The translations under genes were made by a program, and so were the position numbers. A stretch of 20,137 nucleotides of DNA from Betaproteobacteria bacterium (lineage in GTDB: Bacteria > Pseudomonadota > Gammaproteobacteria > Burkholderiales > SG8-41): contig JAIOOZ010000370.1 in assembly GCA_021414185.1 (NCBI GenBank), positions 1 through 20,137 on the forward strand. Reading direction: 5' to 3'. Shown in pieces: positions 8,701 to 15,713 of this stretch. The notes beneath the pieces are model-generated. The model was not told the origin of the DNA. It saw nothing but the letters and a program-made list of their open reading frames with translations, and did no database searches. How positions within the stretch are numbered: position 1 is the stretch's first letter; the number at the start of each line of letters is the position of its first letter.

Positions 8701-9393
8701 ATGCTGGGAATCTCAAAACCTGTGCCGGCCGCCCGCAGCCTGCGTGTCGCGGCGGCTCTCTTGAGTTATCCGGATGCCGGGATGCGCGGCTACCTGCCCG
8801 AGATGCGTGAAATTCTGCGCGACGAAGGTGCACTGTCCGACGCGCGCCTGGCCGAACTCGACGCGTTGATCGGGTCGCTCGCGGGCGCCGATCCGCTGGA
8901 GACCGAGGCCAACTACGTCGAACTCTTCGACCGCGGCCGCGGCACCTCGCTGCATCTCTTCGAGCACGTGCACGGCGATTCGCGCGACCGCGGTCCGGCG
9001 ATGATCGACCTCGCGCAGACCTACGAAAAAGCGGGGCTTTATCTGGCGCCGGGCGAATTGCCGGACTATCTACCCGCCGTGCTGGAGTTCGTGTCCACCC
9101 AGCCGCCGCCCGAAGCGCGCGCTTTTCTCGGCGAGATGGCGCACATCTTCAACGCCATTTTCGGCGCGCTGCGGCAGCGTGAGAGTCCGTACGCGAGCGT
9201 GCTCGGCGCGCTGCTGGAACTGGCGGGTGAAAAAGCGCAGGCGGTAAAGCTCGCGGCCGAGCAACCGCTGGATGAAAGCTGGGCCGAGCCGCCGGTATTC
9301 GACGGGTGCTCGTCCAAGGGGCAGGCCAAACCCGGCCAGCCGCAACCGATACACATAGTGCGCAAGAGCGCCCAATCAGGAGTGGCCACATGA
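8701..9393 (+). CDS. narJ: Nitrate reductase assembly chaperone NarJ
   Basis: A 230-residue member of the NarJ/TorD chaperone family. These proteins bind apo-NarG, assist molybdenum cofactor and FS0 insertion, and are not part of the final enzyme. The core signature YVELFDRGRGTSLHLFEHVHGDSRDRG, starting at about residue 72, is typical, followed by the YEKAGLYLAPGELPDYLPAVLEF helix. The C-terminal tail after about residue 185 is polar, Pro- and Gly-rich and poorly conserved in the family. It starts two bases after the narH stop with GAGGT upstream, and its TGA overlaps the narI ATG. Confidence 0.95.
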   Translation: MLGISKPVPAARSLRVAAALLSYPDAGMRGYLPEMREILRDEGALSDARLAELDALIGSLAGADPLETEANYVELFDRGRGTSLHLFEHVHGDSRDRGPAMIDLAQTYEKAGLYLAPGELPDYLPAVLEFVSTQPPPEARAFLGEMAHIFNAIFGALRQRESPYASVLGALLELAGEKAQAVKLAAEQPLDESWAEPPVFDGCSSKGQAKPGQPQPIHIVRKSAQSGVAT

Positions 9394-10127
9394 ACGCCTT
9401 CGAGTCCTATCTGCACATCTTCTTGTTCGGCGCTTACCCGTACATATGCATGGTTGTTTTCCTGGTGGGCAGCCTGGCCCGCTTCGACCGCGACCAGTAC
9501 ACATGGAAGAGCGATTCGTCGCAGATGCTGCGCACCGGCACGCTGCGCTGGGGCAGCAACCTCTTTCACGTCGGGATCCTGTTTCTTTTTTTCGGCCACT
9601 TTGTGGGGTTGCTCACGCCGCACTGGGTCTATGAGTCTTTTATCAGCGCGGCCCACAAGCAGCAGCTCGCGGTTATTGCGGGAGGCTTGGCCGGATTCAT
9701 CTGTTTCATCGGCCTGACCCTGCTGATCCACCGCCGCATGTTCGACCCCCGCATCCGCCTCACCAGCCACCGGACCGACCTCGCCATCCTGATCATTCTG
9801 TGGGTGCAACTGACGCTGGGCATGGTCACTCTGCCGCTTTCACTGTCGCACTCCGACGGCAGCGTGATGCTGGTGCTGGCCGACTGGGCGCAACGCGTGC
9901 TTACCTTTCGCGTCGGCGGTGCGGAAGCATTGGTCGCCGTCGCGTGGCCGTACAAAGTGCACATGGTCCTCGGCATGACGATCTTTCTGCTGTTCCCGTT
10001 CAGCCGCCTGGTGCACGTCTGGAGCGGCTTCGCCACCATTGCCTACCTGTTCCGCTCGCCGCAGGTCGTGCGCAGCCGCCGGCTCAATCTGCCGGCCGGC
10101 CACGATCAACCGCGACAGCACATCTGA
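9390..10127 (+). CDS. narI: Respiratory nitrate reductase gamma subunit NarI (cytochrome b)
   Basis: A 245-residue, five-helix membrane cytochrome b that oxidises quinol and anchors NarGH. The heme-ligand histidines are H60 and H70 (NLFHVGILFLFFGH) and H191 and H209 (KVHMVLG and RLVHVWSGF). Their spacings, 10 and 18, equal those of E. coli NarI (H56/H66 and H187/H205). The frame is open upstream to 9306, but ATG 9390 is preferred: it has AGGAG at 9379-9383, overlaps the narJ stop as ATGA, and gives the family start MNAFESYLHIFLFGAYPY. The isomerase gene follows after 22 nt. Confidence 0.96.
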   Translation: MNAFESYLHIFLFGAYPYICMVVFLVGSLARFDRDQYTWKSDSSQMLRTGTLRWGSNLFHVGILFLFFGHFVGLLTPHWVYESFISAAHKQQLAVIAGGLAGFICFIGLTLLIHRRMFDPRIRLTSHRTDLAILIILWVQLTLGMVTLPLSLSHSDGSVMLVLADWAQRVLTFRVGGAEALVAVAWPYKVHMVLGMTIFLLFPFSRLVHVWSGFATIAYLFRSPQVVRSRRLNLPAGHDQPRQHI

Positions 10128-10149
10128 AACCGCGCAGGAAAATGCCGCC

Positions 10150-10938
10150 ATGACTTCAACAGCCGCCACAGTTTCCCCGGTCGCTTCCATCAACGGCGTT
10201 GCACTGCACGCTGCGGGCGACGCGTTGCCGCCCGCAGCATTGCGCCAGCGCGCCTGCACGGAACTTTTGCGCCAGGCCGCGCAGGCCGCCGGGCTGCTGG
10301 CCGCCGACGATGCGCCCGCCGCCGATGGCGTAATCAGCGAAGCGGCATCGGCTGCGATCGAGGCGCTGCTGGAAAGAAATATCACTCTGCCGGCGCCCTC
10401 GGACGAGGCGTGCCGCCGCTACTACGACGCGCACAAGGGCGCGTACCGCACGGGTGAGCGTCTGCGCGCGCGCCACATTCTGTTTGCCGTCACGCCCGGT
10501 GTGGACGTCGTCGCGTTGCGCAAGCAGGCGGAACCCGTCTTTCTCGACGTGCGTTGCCGCGACAGCGCCGCTGCCGACCGCTTTGGCGAAGCGGCGCGCA
10601 AGTGGTCGAACTGCCCGAGCGGCGCAGAGGGCGGGGACCTTGGCTGGTTGAGCGCGGAAGATTGCGCGCCGGAATTCGCGCGCGAATTGTTCGGACGCAT
10701 CGAGGTCGGCGTATTGCCGCGCCTGGTGCACAGCCGCTTCGGTTTGCATATTGTCGAAGTGATGGAGCGCGAGCACGGTGTCGCGCAGTCGTTCGAAGCC
10801 GTGCGCGGCGCGGTGGAAATGGCGTTGCGCCAGCAGACGTTCGTTACGGCGCTGCGCCAGTACCTGCAACTGCTCGCGGGCGCGGCCGCAATCGACGGCG
10901 TCGAACTCGACGCCAGCGCGACGCCGCTGGTGCAATGA
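10150..10938 (+). CDS. NifM-like parvulin peptidyl-prolyl isomerase of the nar operon
   Basis: A 262-residue protein with a parvulin (PpiC) domain at about residues 103-206. Visible motifs are RARHILFAV, SGAEGGDLGWLS, FARELF and SRFGLHIVEVMERE. The N-terminal 80 residues are Ala-rich and helical, as in NifM/SurA-type isomerases. There is no signal peptide, so a cytoplasmic location is expected, in line with the cytoplasmic NarGH substrate. Parvulins isomerise X-Pro bonds. A role in folding or maturing nitrate reductase is inferred from position. The frame is open upstream to 10039, but ATG 10150 is chosen because AGGAAAA lies 10 bases upstream and the earlier part overlaps narI. The next gene starts at ATGA on its stop codon. 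Confidence 0.85.
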   Translation: MTSTAATVSPVASINGVALHAAGDALPPAALRQRACTELLRQAAQAAGLLAADDAPAADGVISEAASAAIEALLERNITLPAPSDEACRRYYDAHKGAYRTGERLRARHILFAVTPGVDVVALRKQAEPVFLDVRCRDSAAADRFGEAARKWSNCPSGAEGGDLGWLSAEDCAPEFARELFGRIEVGVLPRLVHSRFGLHIVEVMEREHGVAQSFEAVRGAVEMALRQQTFVTALRQYLQLLAGAAAIDGVELDASATPLVQ

Positions 10939-11351
10939 CCATGAACATCGAAATATCGAGTTTCGACGACCTGCTGCGCGCCGCGCGCGGGCAACCCGAT
11001 CCGCAGCGCTTGCTGTTTGTGTTTGCGGGCGCGGTTTTGCCGGACGACAGCACGCCTGAACAGCGCGCGGCCTTCGAATCCGGTGAGGGCGGCGCACTCG
11101 CGCCCCTGATGTCCGCCGACAAGTTGCCGCACGAACTGAGCACGTTCGGTGCGCTGGTGGAAGAGTCGCGTGGTTTCGGGCCCGAGTGGGCGGTTGTGTT
11201 CGTCGCGAGCCTGCCCGGGCGCGCCGACCGCCCGCCGACGAGCAAGGATGCCGACCAACCGCTGCAACGCATGGTCGAGTCGATCAAGATGGGCGCGTTC
11301 GGTTCCTACATCCCCTTCGACCGGCAGGGCCAGCCCGTACGGTTTAACTGA
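10935..11351 (+). CDS. Conserved hypothetical protein of nar operons
   Basis: A 138-residue soluble protein with no signal peptide, membrane segment or Cys cluster. Recognisable conserved stretches are SSFDDLLRAARGQPDPQRLL, FVFAGAVLPDD, LVEESRGFGPEWAVVFVASL and GSYIPFDRQGQPV. I recall similar proteins beside narI in betaproteobacteria, sometimes labelled ribonucleotide reductase subunit alpha. At this size, and without the catalytic residues, that name has no support. The start is ATG 10935, overlapping the isomerase stop as ATGA; ATG 10941 in the same frame is an alternative. Coupling to the isomerase suggests a shared role in nitrate reductase biogenesis or its control, but the function is unknown. 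Confidence 0.8.
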   Translation: MTMNIEISSFDDLLRAARGQPDPQRLLFVFAGAVLPDDSTPEQRAAFESGEGGALAPLMSADKLPHELSTFGALVEESRGFGPEWAVVFVASLPGRADRPPTSKDADQPLQRMVESIKMGAFGSYIPFDRQGQPVRFN

Positions 11352-11462
11352 GACCGGGTGCGATGACCGACGCATGCGCGTATGGCAATGCAGCGGCCGC
11401 GCGCTCCAGAGCTGCACCGCGCAGGCCGTAGCGGCGCCTGCCGACCAAGAGCCGTCGAACTT

Positions 11463-12662
11463 ATGAACGAACTGCCGCTCGCCCAACCGCTGCAACCTTC
11501 CGCTTCGCCCGCCGCTGCGGGCGGTGCGCTATGGAACCTGGGTTTTCGTCCGTTTTACCTCCTGGCCAGTATTTTCAGCGCGCTCAGCGTGCTGCTGTGG
11601 GCGGCGCAGTTCGCGGGCTATCTACCCACCGCTTATTTGCAGGGGCCGGTATGGCACGGCCATGAAATGCTGTTCGGATATACGACGGCGGTCATCGCCG
11701 GCTTTCTGCTGACCGCGGTACGCGCGTGGACGAACGAGCCGACGCCGACCGGCGCGCCGTTGATGGCGCTGGCGGCGTTGTGGATTTGCGGCAGGGTCCT
11801 GGTGTTGACGCCGTTGGCGCTGGCGGCGGCGTTGGTGAACGCCGCTTTTCCGGTTGCCGTCGCGGTGGCGATCGGCATTCCGTTGTGGCGGGCGCGCAAT
11901 GTCCGCAATTATTTCTTCCCGGGGCTGCTGGCGCTGATGGGCGTGCTGATCCTTGTCGTGCACCTCGCGTTGCAGGGACGCTTCGAACTGCCGCCGCGCG
12001 CCGGCCTGCAGCTTGCGCTCGACGTGGTGCTTTTCATCATGGCGATCATGGGCGGCCGCGTGATTCCGATGTTCACCAGCAACGGCGTGCCCGGCTCCGC
12101 CCCAAGGCGCCACGCGCTGGTGGAGAAAGCCGCGCTGGGCGCCGTGCTCATGCTGTTCGCGGCGGACCTGCTGCAATTGCCCCAGGCCGTGATTGCCGCG
12201 ATTGCGCTGACCGCAGCGCTGGCGCATGGCGCGCGCCTGTATCTCTGGAAACCGTGGCGCACTTTCGCCGCACCCCTCGTGTGGATACTGCACGCGGCAT
12301 ACGCCTGGATCGTGATCCATCTCGCGCTGCGCGGCCTTGCCGCTCTGGACGTGGTGGCCGGATCGTATGCGATCCACGCCCTCACGGTGGGCGCAATCGG
12401 CGGATTGACGCTGGGCATGATGACGCGGACCGCGCGCGGCCATACCGGACGTCCGCTTGCGGCCGATGGTTTCGAGCTTGCGATGTTTGTGCTGGTGCAG
12501 CTGGCCGCGCTGGTGCGGGTCTTCGCCGGCATTGCATGGCCGGCCTTCTACATGCCGGCGATCCAGGTGTCGGGGTTGTTGTGGTCAGCGGCGTTCGGTC
12601 TTTATGCGGTCAGATACTGGCCAGTGCTCACGCGCCCACGGCTCGACGGCAAGGCGGGATGA
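11463..12662 (+). CDS. nnrS: NnrS family heme/copper membrane protein
   Basis: A 399-residue polytopic protein with about 12 hydrophobic segments. Family motifs are LWNLGFRPFYLLAS (near residue 22), WHGHEMLFGYTTAVIAGFLL, GGRVIPMFTSNGV and HALTVGAIGGLTLGMMTRTARGHTGRPL. The histidines in WHGHE, HAL and RGHTGR are candidate heme or metal ligands. NnrS proteins are typical NsrR or NNR targets and are tied to protection from nitrosative stress. The frame is open from 11382, but that extension is basic and unlike the family, so ATG 11463 (MNELPLAQPL) is preferred even though its ribosome site is weak. The 111-nt gap from the previous gene shows no clear promoter or FNR box, so readthrough from the nar operon is likely. 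Confidence 0.9.
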   Translation: MNELPLAQPLQPSASPAAAGGALWNLGFRPFYLLASIFSALSVLLWAAQFAGYLPTAYLQGPVWHGHEMLFGYTTAVIAGFLLTAVRAWTNEPTPTGAPLMALAALWICGRVLVLTPLALAAALVNAAFPVAVAVAIGIPLWRARNVRNYFFPGLLALMGVLILVVHLALQGRFELPPRAGLQLALDVVLFIMAIMGGRVIPMFTSNGVPGSAPRRHALVEKAALGAVLMLFAADLLQLPQAVIAAIALTAALAHGARLYLWKPWRTFAAPLVWILHAAYAWIVIHLALRGLAALDVVAGSYAIHALTVGAIGGLTLGMMTRTARGHTGRPLAADGFELAMFVLVQLAALVRVFAGIAWPAFYMPAIQVSGLLWSAAFGLYAVRYWPVLTRPRLDGKAG

Positions 12663-12692
12663 TCGCGCTTGTTGCAGAGCGGAATCATGTCG

Positions 12693-12721
12693 GCTGCGAC
12701 CGCGTCGAGGGAGCGCAGCCT
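12693..12721. terminator. Possible hairpin between convergent nnrS and cytochrome gene
   Basis: GGCTGCG (12693-12699) and CGCAGCC (12715-12721) form a perfect 7-bp stem with a 15-nt loop, in the 81-nt space between the convergent nnrS and cytochrome genes. The following bases TAGTATTTG are only modestly T-rich. The location suits a bidirectional terminator, but without a T-run it could be chance in GC-rich DNA. Confidence 0.3.
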
Positions 12722-12743
12722 AGTATTTGCGTGTGCAAACTGG

Positions 12744-13019
12744 TTAGAACTTGTAGAAGCTCACGTTGAGGTAGGCGACAATGTCCTCGATCTCCTGCTT
12801 AACGAACTTGGGATTCATCCTGTCATTCCAGTTCTGCGTTTCCTTCCTGAGCGCCGCCAGTGTCTTGACCTTTGCGCGCGGCGGCACGTAGAGCTCGGTG
12901 CCATGGCAGCCCATGCAGTTGGAGTGCAACTTCGCGCCCTTCACCGGGTCGCCGGCGCCGGACGCCGGCCCCGCCAGCACAAATATTGCGCAGGAGAGGA
13001 GGAGAACATTGCCTCTCAT
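12744..13019 (-). CDS. Small periplasmic c-type cytochrome
   Basis: A 91-residue protein with a Sec signal (MRGNVLLLSCAIFVLAGPAS, probable cleavage after A22) and one heme-c site, CMGCH, at residues 35-39. The mature protein is about 69 residues, which makes it a very small monoheme cytochrome. M68 in WNDRMNPKFV is a possible distal ligand. The C-terminus VAYLNVSFYKF is typical of this family of short cytochromes. Its ATG overlaps the stop of the preceding gene as ATGA, and GGTGGAGAC supplies a ribosome site. A role in periplasmic electron transfer is certain in kind, but the donor and acceptor are unknown. FNR-type control upstream points to anaerobic respiration. Confidence 0.85.
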   Translation of the reverse strand: MRGNVLLLSCAIFVLAGPASGAGDPVKGAKLHSNCMGCHGTELYVPPRAKVKTLAALRKETQNWNDRMNPKFVKQEIEDIVAYLNVSFYKF

Positions 13020-13342
13020 TTCGTGTCTCCACCGGTCGCCACGGGCTGCGCCAGTTGCAACCCCCGCAAGCGGGCGCGGCTTTCCATGGCCTGCACGTGC
13101 TCGGCGCGCACCTTCTCCTGCTCCGCCACGGTCTTTGCGCGGGCATAGCGCCGCCGGTAATCCTCGCGTTCGCTGGAAGTCATGAGTTCCGACCCCGGAA
13201 TGATTTCGCGCTGGCCGGCGCGTTCTTGCGTGCGCTGCTTCACTTGCTCGCGCATCTGCTCCTGAGCTGCCGCGTCTGCCGCGGCCATTAGCAATACGAC
13301 AGCGGCCGCCACTGCTATAGCTGACCGAAATATCGTGCCCAT
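13016..13342 (-). CDS. Exported helical hypothetical protein, operon with cytochrome c
   Basis: A 108-residue protein with a clear signal peptide: residues 1-20 are MGTIFRSAIA plus a hydrophobic core, and cleavage is likely near ADAAA-QE (about residue 26). The mature part is strongly charged and predicted helical. It holds the motif GSELMTSSEREDYRRRYARAK and then EHVQAMESRARLRG. I recognise this pattern (LMT-x-E-R-x-x-Y, then H-x-x-M-x-x-RA) from small periplasmic betaproteobacterial proteins of unknown role. A strong ribosome site (GGGAGGGG) precedes the ATG. It is the first gene of a two-gene unit whose downstream member is the cytochrome. Metal binding or partnership with the cytochrome is only a guess. 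Confidence 0.78.
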   Translation of the reverse strand: MGTIFRSAIAVAAAVVLLMAAADAAAQEQMREQVKQRTQERAGQREIIPGSELMTSSEREDYRRRYARAKTVAEQEKVRAEHVQAMESRARLRGLQLAQPVATGGDTK

Positions 13343-13378
13343 GTGAAATCCCCTCCCGGCGGTATGACCAATGCGGTC

Positions 13379-13420
13379 AATCTAAGCGACCGCCGCCCGG
13401 TGCGGCTTGACGCAGATCAA
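13379..13420 (-). promoter_or_regulatory. FNR-type box and class II promoter for the cytochrome operon
   Basis: TTGACGCAGATCAA (13407-13420) matches the TTGAT-N4-ATCAA consensus at nine of ten positions. On the minus strand a -10-like TAGATT lies at 13379-13384, its centre 32 bp from the box centre. The predicted start near 13372 leaves a 30-nt leader containing the strong GGGAGGGG ribosome site. Anaerobic activation of the exported protein and cytochrome pair is therefore likely. Confidence 0.65.
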
Positions 13421-13442
13421 GGACTTACGCTGTCCATTCCCT

Positions 13443-13483
13443 TTGATGTAAATCAAGGGTGGGCTGACAGGTTCGACGACAAT
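13443..13483 (+). promoter_or_regulatory. Second FNR-type box, suited to rightward transcription
   Basis: TTGATGTAAATCAA (13443-13456) is a perfect FNR palindrome. On the plus strand a -10-like GACAAT lies at 13478-13483, 31 bp centre to centre, which would start transcription near 13490 towards the ABC-ATPase remnant and carbonic anhydrase. The box is also 36 bp from the first one, so it could instead act as an upstream site near -77.5 for the leftward operon. The orientation is not settled by sequence. Confidence 0.6.
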
Positions 13484-13505
13484 CGCACCATGTTGCGAAA
13501 AGGGC

Positions 13506-13670
13506 TTGGGCTGGCGGGTGGACGATTTGCGCGTCTTGCGCCGCGACCGCATCGGTTTCATCTTTCAGGCGCCAGATCTGATTCCGTTTCTGAACGCCAC
13601 GTATAACGTCGCGCTGCTGCCGATGCTGGCTGAAGCCGACGCGGCGGCACGCCGCAGAGCGCTGGAGATC
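13506..13670 (+). pseudogene. ABC transporter ATPase remnant (Q-loop segment only)
   Basis: The translation carries VLRRDRIGFIFQAPDLIPFL and then NATYNVALLPMLAEADAAAR, followed by RRALEI. This closely resembles the Q-loop region of MacB/LolD/DevA-type ABC ATPases. The preceding Walker A (GxSGSGKST) and the following signature (LSGGE) and Walker B are absent on both sides. No ATG opens this frame: the nearest candidate start is a TTG, and an ATG at 13490 is in another frame. Similarity ends at about 13667, then an unrelated tail leads into the carbonic anhydrase. It is best read as a deletion remnant of an exporter ATPase gene, not a functional gene. Confidence 0.7.
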
Positions 13671-13737
13671 GATCGCCAGCGCAGGCTTGGATGCTGCTTG
13701 AGCCGATCGTTCGCCAAAACTTTCTGGAATGCTGTTC

Positions 13738-14406
13738 ATGACTTCAGATGACGAAATTTTCCGCCGCCTGCGGCGTTTCCAAACCCGCTATTTTCCGCAG
13801 CTCAGACGGCAGTTCGAGAACCTCGTAGACAGGGGGCAGCGTCCGACCGTGTTGTTCATCGGCTGCTCCGATTCGCGCGTCGTGCCCTATTTGCTGATGG
13901 ACAGCGGCCCGGGTGAATTGTTTGTGGTCCGCAACATCGGAAATTTCGTGCCGCCCTTCGACGCGTCGCACGGCTATCACGGCACTGCCGCTTCCATCGA
14001 GTTCGCTGTGCTCAATCTCGAGGTGCGTGAAATCATCGTGTGCGGCCACAGTCACTGCGGCGCGATCCGTGCGCTGTATACCGAACTGCCGCCTGAAGCG
14101 CGGCACATGGGGAAGTGGCTGGAGCTTGGGCGCGACGCCGTGCTGCCGGTGACGGTCTCCGAAGAAGCGCTGCGCCGTACCGAGCAGCGTGCGGTGGCTT
14201 TGCAGATCGAGCGGCTGATGGACTATCCAATGGTGCGCCGGCGCGTGGAGGCCGGCACGCTCTATTTGCGCGGCTGGCATTACCTGATCGAAGAGGGCAA
14301 GGTGCTGGTGCTCGATGTCGAGAGCGGGCGTTTCGAGCCGTTCGACGCGGCCGACGAAGCGGCGCGCGCAAACGACCCGCTGGGCGGTATCAATCAGCTG
14401 CAGTGA
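13738..14406 (+). CDS. Beta-class carbonic anhydrase
   Basis: A 222-residue zinc enzyme interconverting CO2 and bicarbonate, with no signal peptide, so cytoplasmic. Zinc ligands are C43 in GCSDSRVVP, H104 and C107 in CGHSHCGAI, and the catalytic dyad is D45/R47. RNIGNFVPP, near residue 65, is another family motif. Length agrees with bacterial beta enzymes (about 210-230). ATG 13738 is chosen over the in-frame ATG 13729 because GGA then sits at a workable distance. The gene follows the ABC-ATPase remnant and may be read from the FNR-type promoter near 13443. It converges on the nitronate monooxygenase gene, with 51 nt between them. Confidence 0.93.
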   Translation: MTSDDEIFRRLRRFQTRYFPQLRRQFENLVDRGQRPTVLFIGCSDSRVVPYLLMDSGPGELFVVRNIGNFVPPFDASHGYHGTAASIEFAVLNLEVREIIVCGHSHCGAIRALYTELPPEARHMGKWLELGRDAVLPVTVSEEALRRTEQRAVALQIERLMDYPMVRRRVEAGTLYLRGWHYLIEEGKVLVLDVESGRFEPFDAADEAARANDPLGGINQLQ

Positions 14407-14457
14407 ACGCGGCGGCTTTCATGCGGGCGGTGTACTTCTATATCGTGGCGGTGGCGC

Positions 14458-15693
14458 TTATTCGCAGGCCGCTGCCGTGGCCGGCGTGAGCGCGGGCATT
14501 CTGCCGGTGAGCAGATAGTCGAGCAAGTCCGCGACCGGCCGGATTTCGCTGCCGAACGGCAGGCGTTCGCTGCCCCTGAAGAACAGGCCTTTCTTGACGT
14601 CGCCTTTCAGCGCATAGGCGAGCCGCGTGTCTATGCAGAATTGCCCGATGCCGGCAATGCCGTCGCGCAAGCCGCACACGGTCAGGCAATTGAGGCCGGG
14701 CACGCAGCGCGCGGCGTCCGCTTTGGCGTGCGACTGCAGCGCTTTCTCGCGCCGCAGGTAGTTTTTGAGCCACGGTGTCAGCACCGCGCGCGCGGGCAGG
14801 CCGGCGACGCTCATGAACGTGACGATGTCTTCGGGCCGCGCGTCTGCCAGCACTTTCTTGAAATTGGGGTGCGCATCGCCTTCCAGCGTCACGGCGAACG
14901 GCGTGCCGATCTGCACCGCGGAGGCGCCCAGCGCGATGAGTTCGCGCACTTCGGCGTGACTCTTGATGCCCCCCGCCACGATCAGCGGAATGCGCTCGCG
15001 CTCCAGCCCCAGCTCGCGCAACAGCTCGCATATGCCGGCGAGAACCGTTTGAAAATCGAAACGCGGATCATTGATCTCGTCGGGCCGCGTGGCGCCCAGG
15101 TGTCCACCGGCATAGCGCGGGTGCTCGATGACGACGGCGTCGGGCAAGCGCTTTTTGCGCAGCCATTTCCTGAGCACGATGCTCACGCCTCGCACGTCGG
15201 ACAGGATCGGCACCAGCGCCACGTCAGGAAAATCCTGCGTCAATTCGGGCAGGTCGAACGGCAGGCCCGCGCCCATCACGATTGCATGGGCGCCACTGGC
15301 GCAGCTCTGCCGCACGTAGGCCGGATACTGCGAGACCGCTTTCATGACGTTGACCGCGACGGCGCCGCGGCCGCCTGCGATTTCGAGCGCCATGCGGATT
15401 TCACGGTCGAGCGCGACCAGGTTGAGTTTGTCGAGTTCGTCCTTGTCGGCGCACCCTTTGGCACGCTCGAGCAGATCGGGGTGATGATGGCGCAGGTCGA
15501 CGCTGGAAATCGTGCCGAGCGCCCCGGCGCGCGCAACGGTGCCGGCCAGCCGGTGCGCCGAGATGCCCACGCCCATGCCGCCCTGCACCACCGGCAACAG
15601 CGAGCGGCTGCGCAACTGCCAGCGCGGCAGGGCATGCGAAGCCGCCGCGCCCGTATCGTTCAACAGGCTTCGCTCATCGACGCAAAGAGTCAT
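14458..15693 (-). CDS. Nitronate monooxygenase family FMN protein with Cys-rich C-terminus
   Basis: A 411-residue flavin-dependent TIM-barrel protein of the nitronate monooxygenase/2-nitropropane dioxygenase family. Visible elements are the N-terminal phosphate/FMN strand PVVQGGMGVGIS (residues 34-45), H198 in YAGGHLG where the family has its catalytic His, and the FMN-phosphate site VAGGIKSHAEVRELIALGAS followed by QIGTPF (239-265). It is longer than most relatives, by my recollection of about 320-380 residues. The extra C-terminal part carries C330, C336, C340 and C353, a spacing that could hold a metal or Fe-S cluster. The start is ATG 15693; the frame stays open further upstream but overlaps the radical SAM gene. 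Ribosome site is unclear. It lies 20 nt downstream of the radical SAM gene, so the two form an operon. Substrate is unknown: nitronates, or another nitro or enoyl compound. Confidence 0.82.
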   Translation of the reverse strand: MTLCVDERSLLNDTGAAASHALPRWQLRSRSLLPVVQGGMGVGISAHRLAGTVARAGALGTISSVDLRHHHPDLLERAKGCADKDELDKLNLVALDREIRMALEIAGGRGAVAVNVMKAVSQYPAYVRQSCASGAHAIVMGAGLPFDLPELTQDFPDVALVPILSDVRGVSIVLRKWLRKKRLPDAVVIEHPRYAGGHLGATRPDEINDPRFDFQTVLAGICELLRELGLERERIPLIVAGGIKSHAEVRELIALGASAVQIGTPFAVTLEGDAHPNFKKVLADARPEDIVTFMSVAGLPARAVLTPWLKNYLRREKALQSHAKADAARCVPGLNCLTVCGLRDGIAGIGQFCIDTRLAYALKGDVKKGLFFRGSERLPFGSEIRPVADLLDYLLTGRMPALTPATAAACE

Positions 15694-15713
15694 GTTCGCG
15701 GGCGCTTGCGGTG

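Noticed and set aside
9306..9389. Longer NarI start at ATG 9306
   Set aside because: It overlaps narJ by 88 bases, lacks a good ribosome site, and the added residues are not family-like, whereas ATG 9390 has AGGAG and an ATGA junction.
10935..11351. Ribonucleotide reductase alpha subunit label for the hypothetical after the isomerase
   Set aside because: The protein is only 138 residues, while the enzyme needs a large catalytic barrel with cysteines; none is present.
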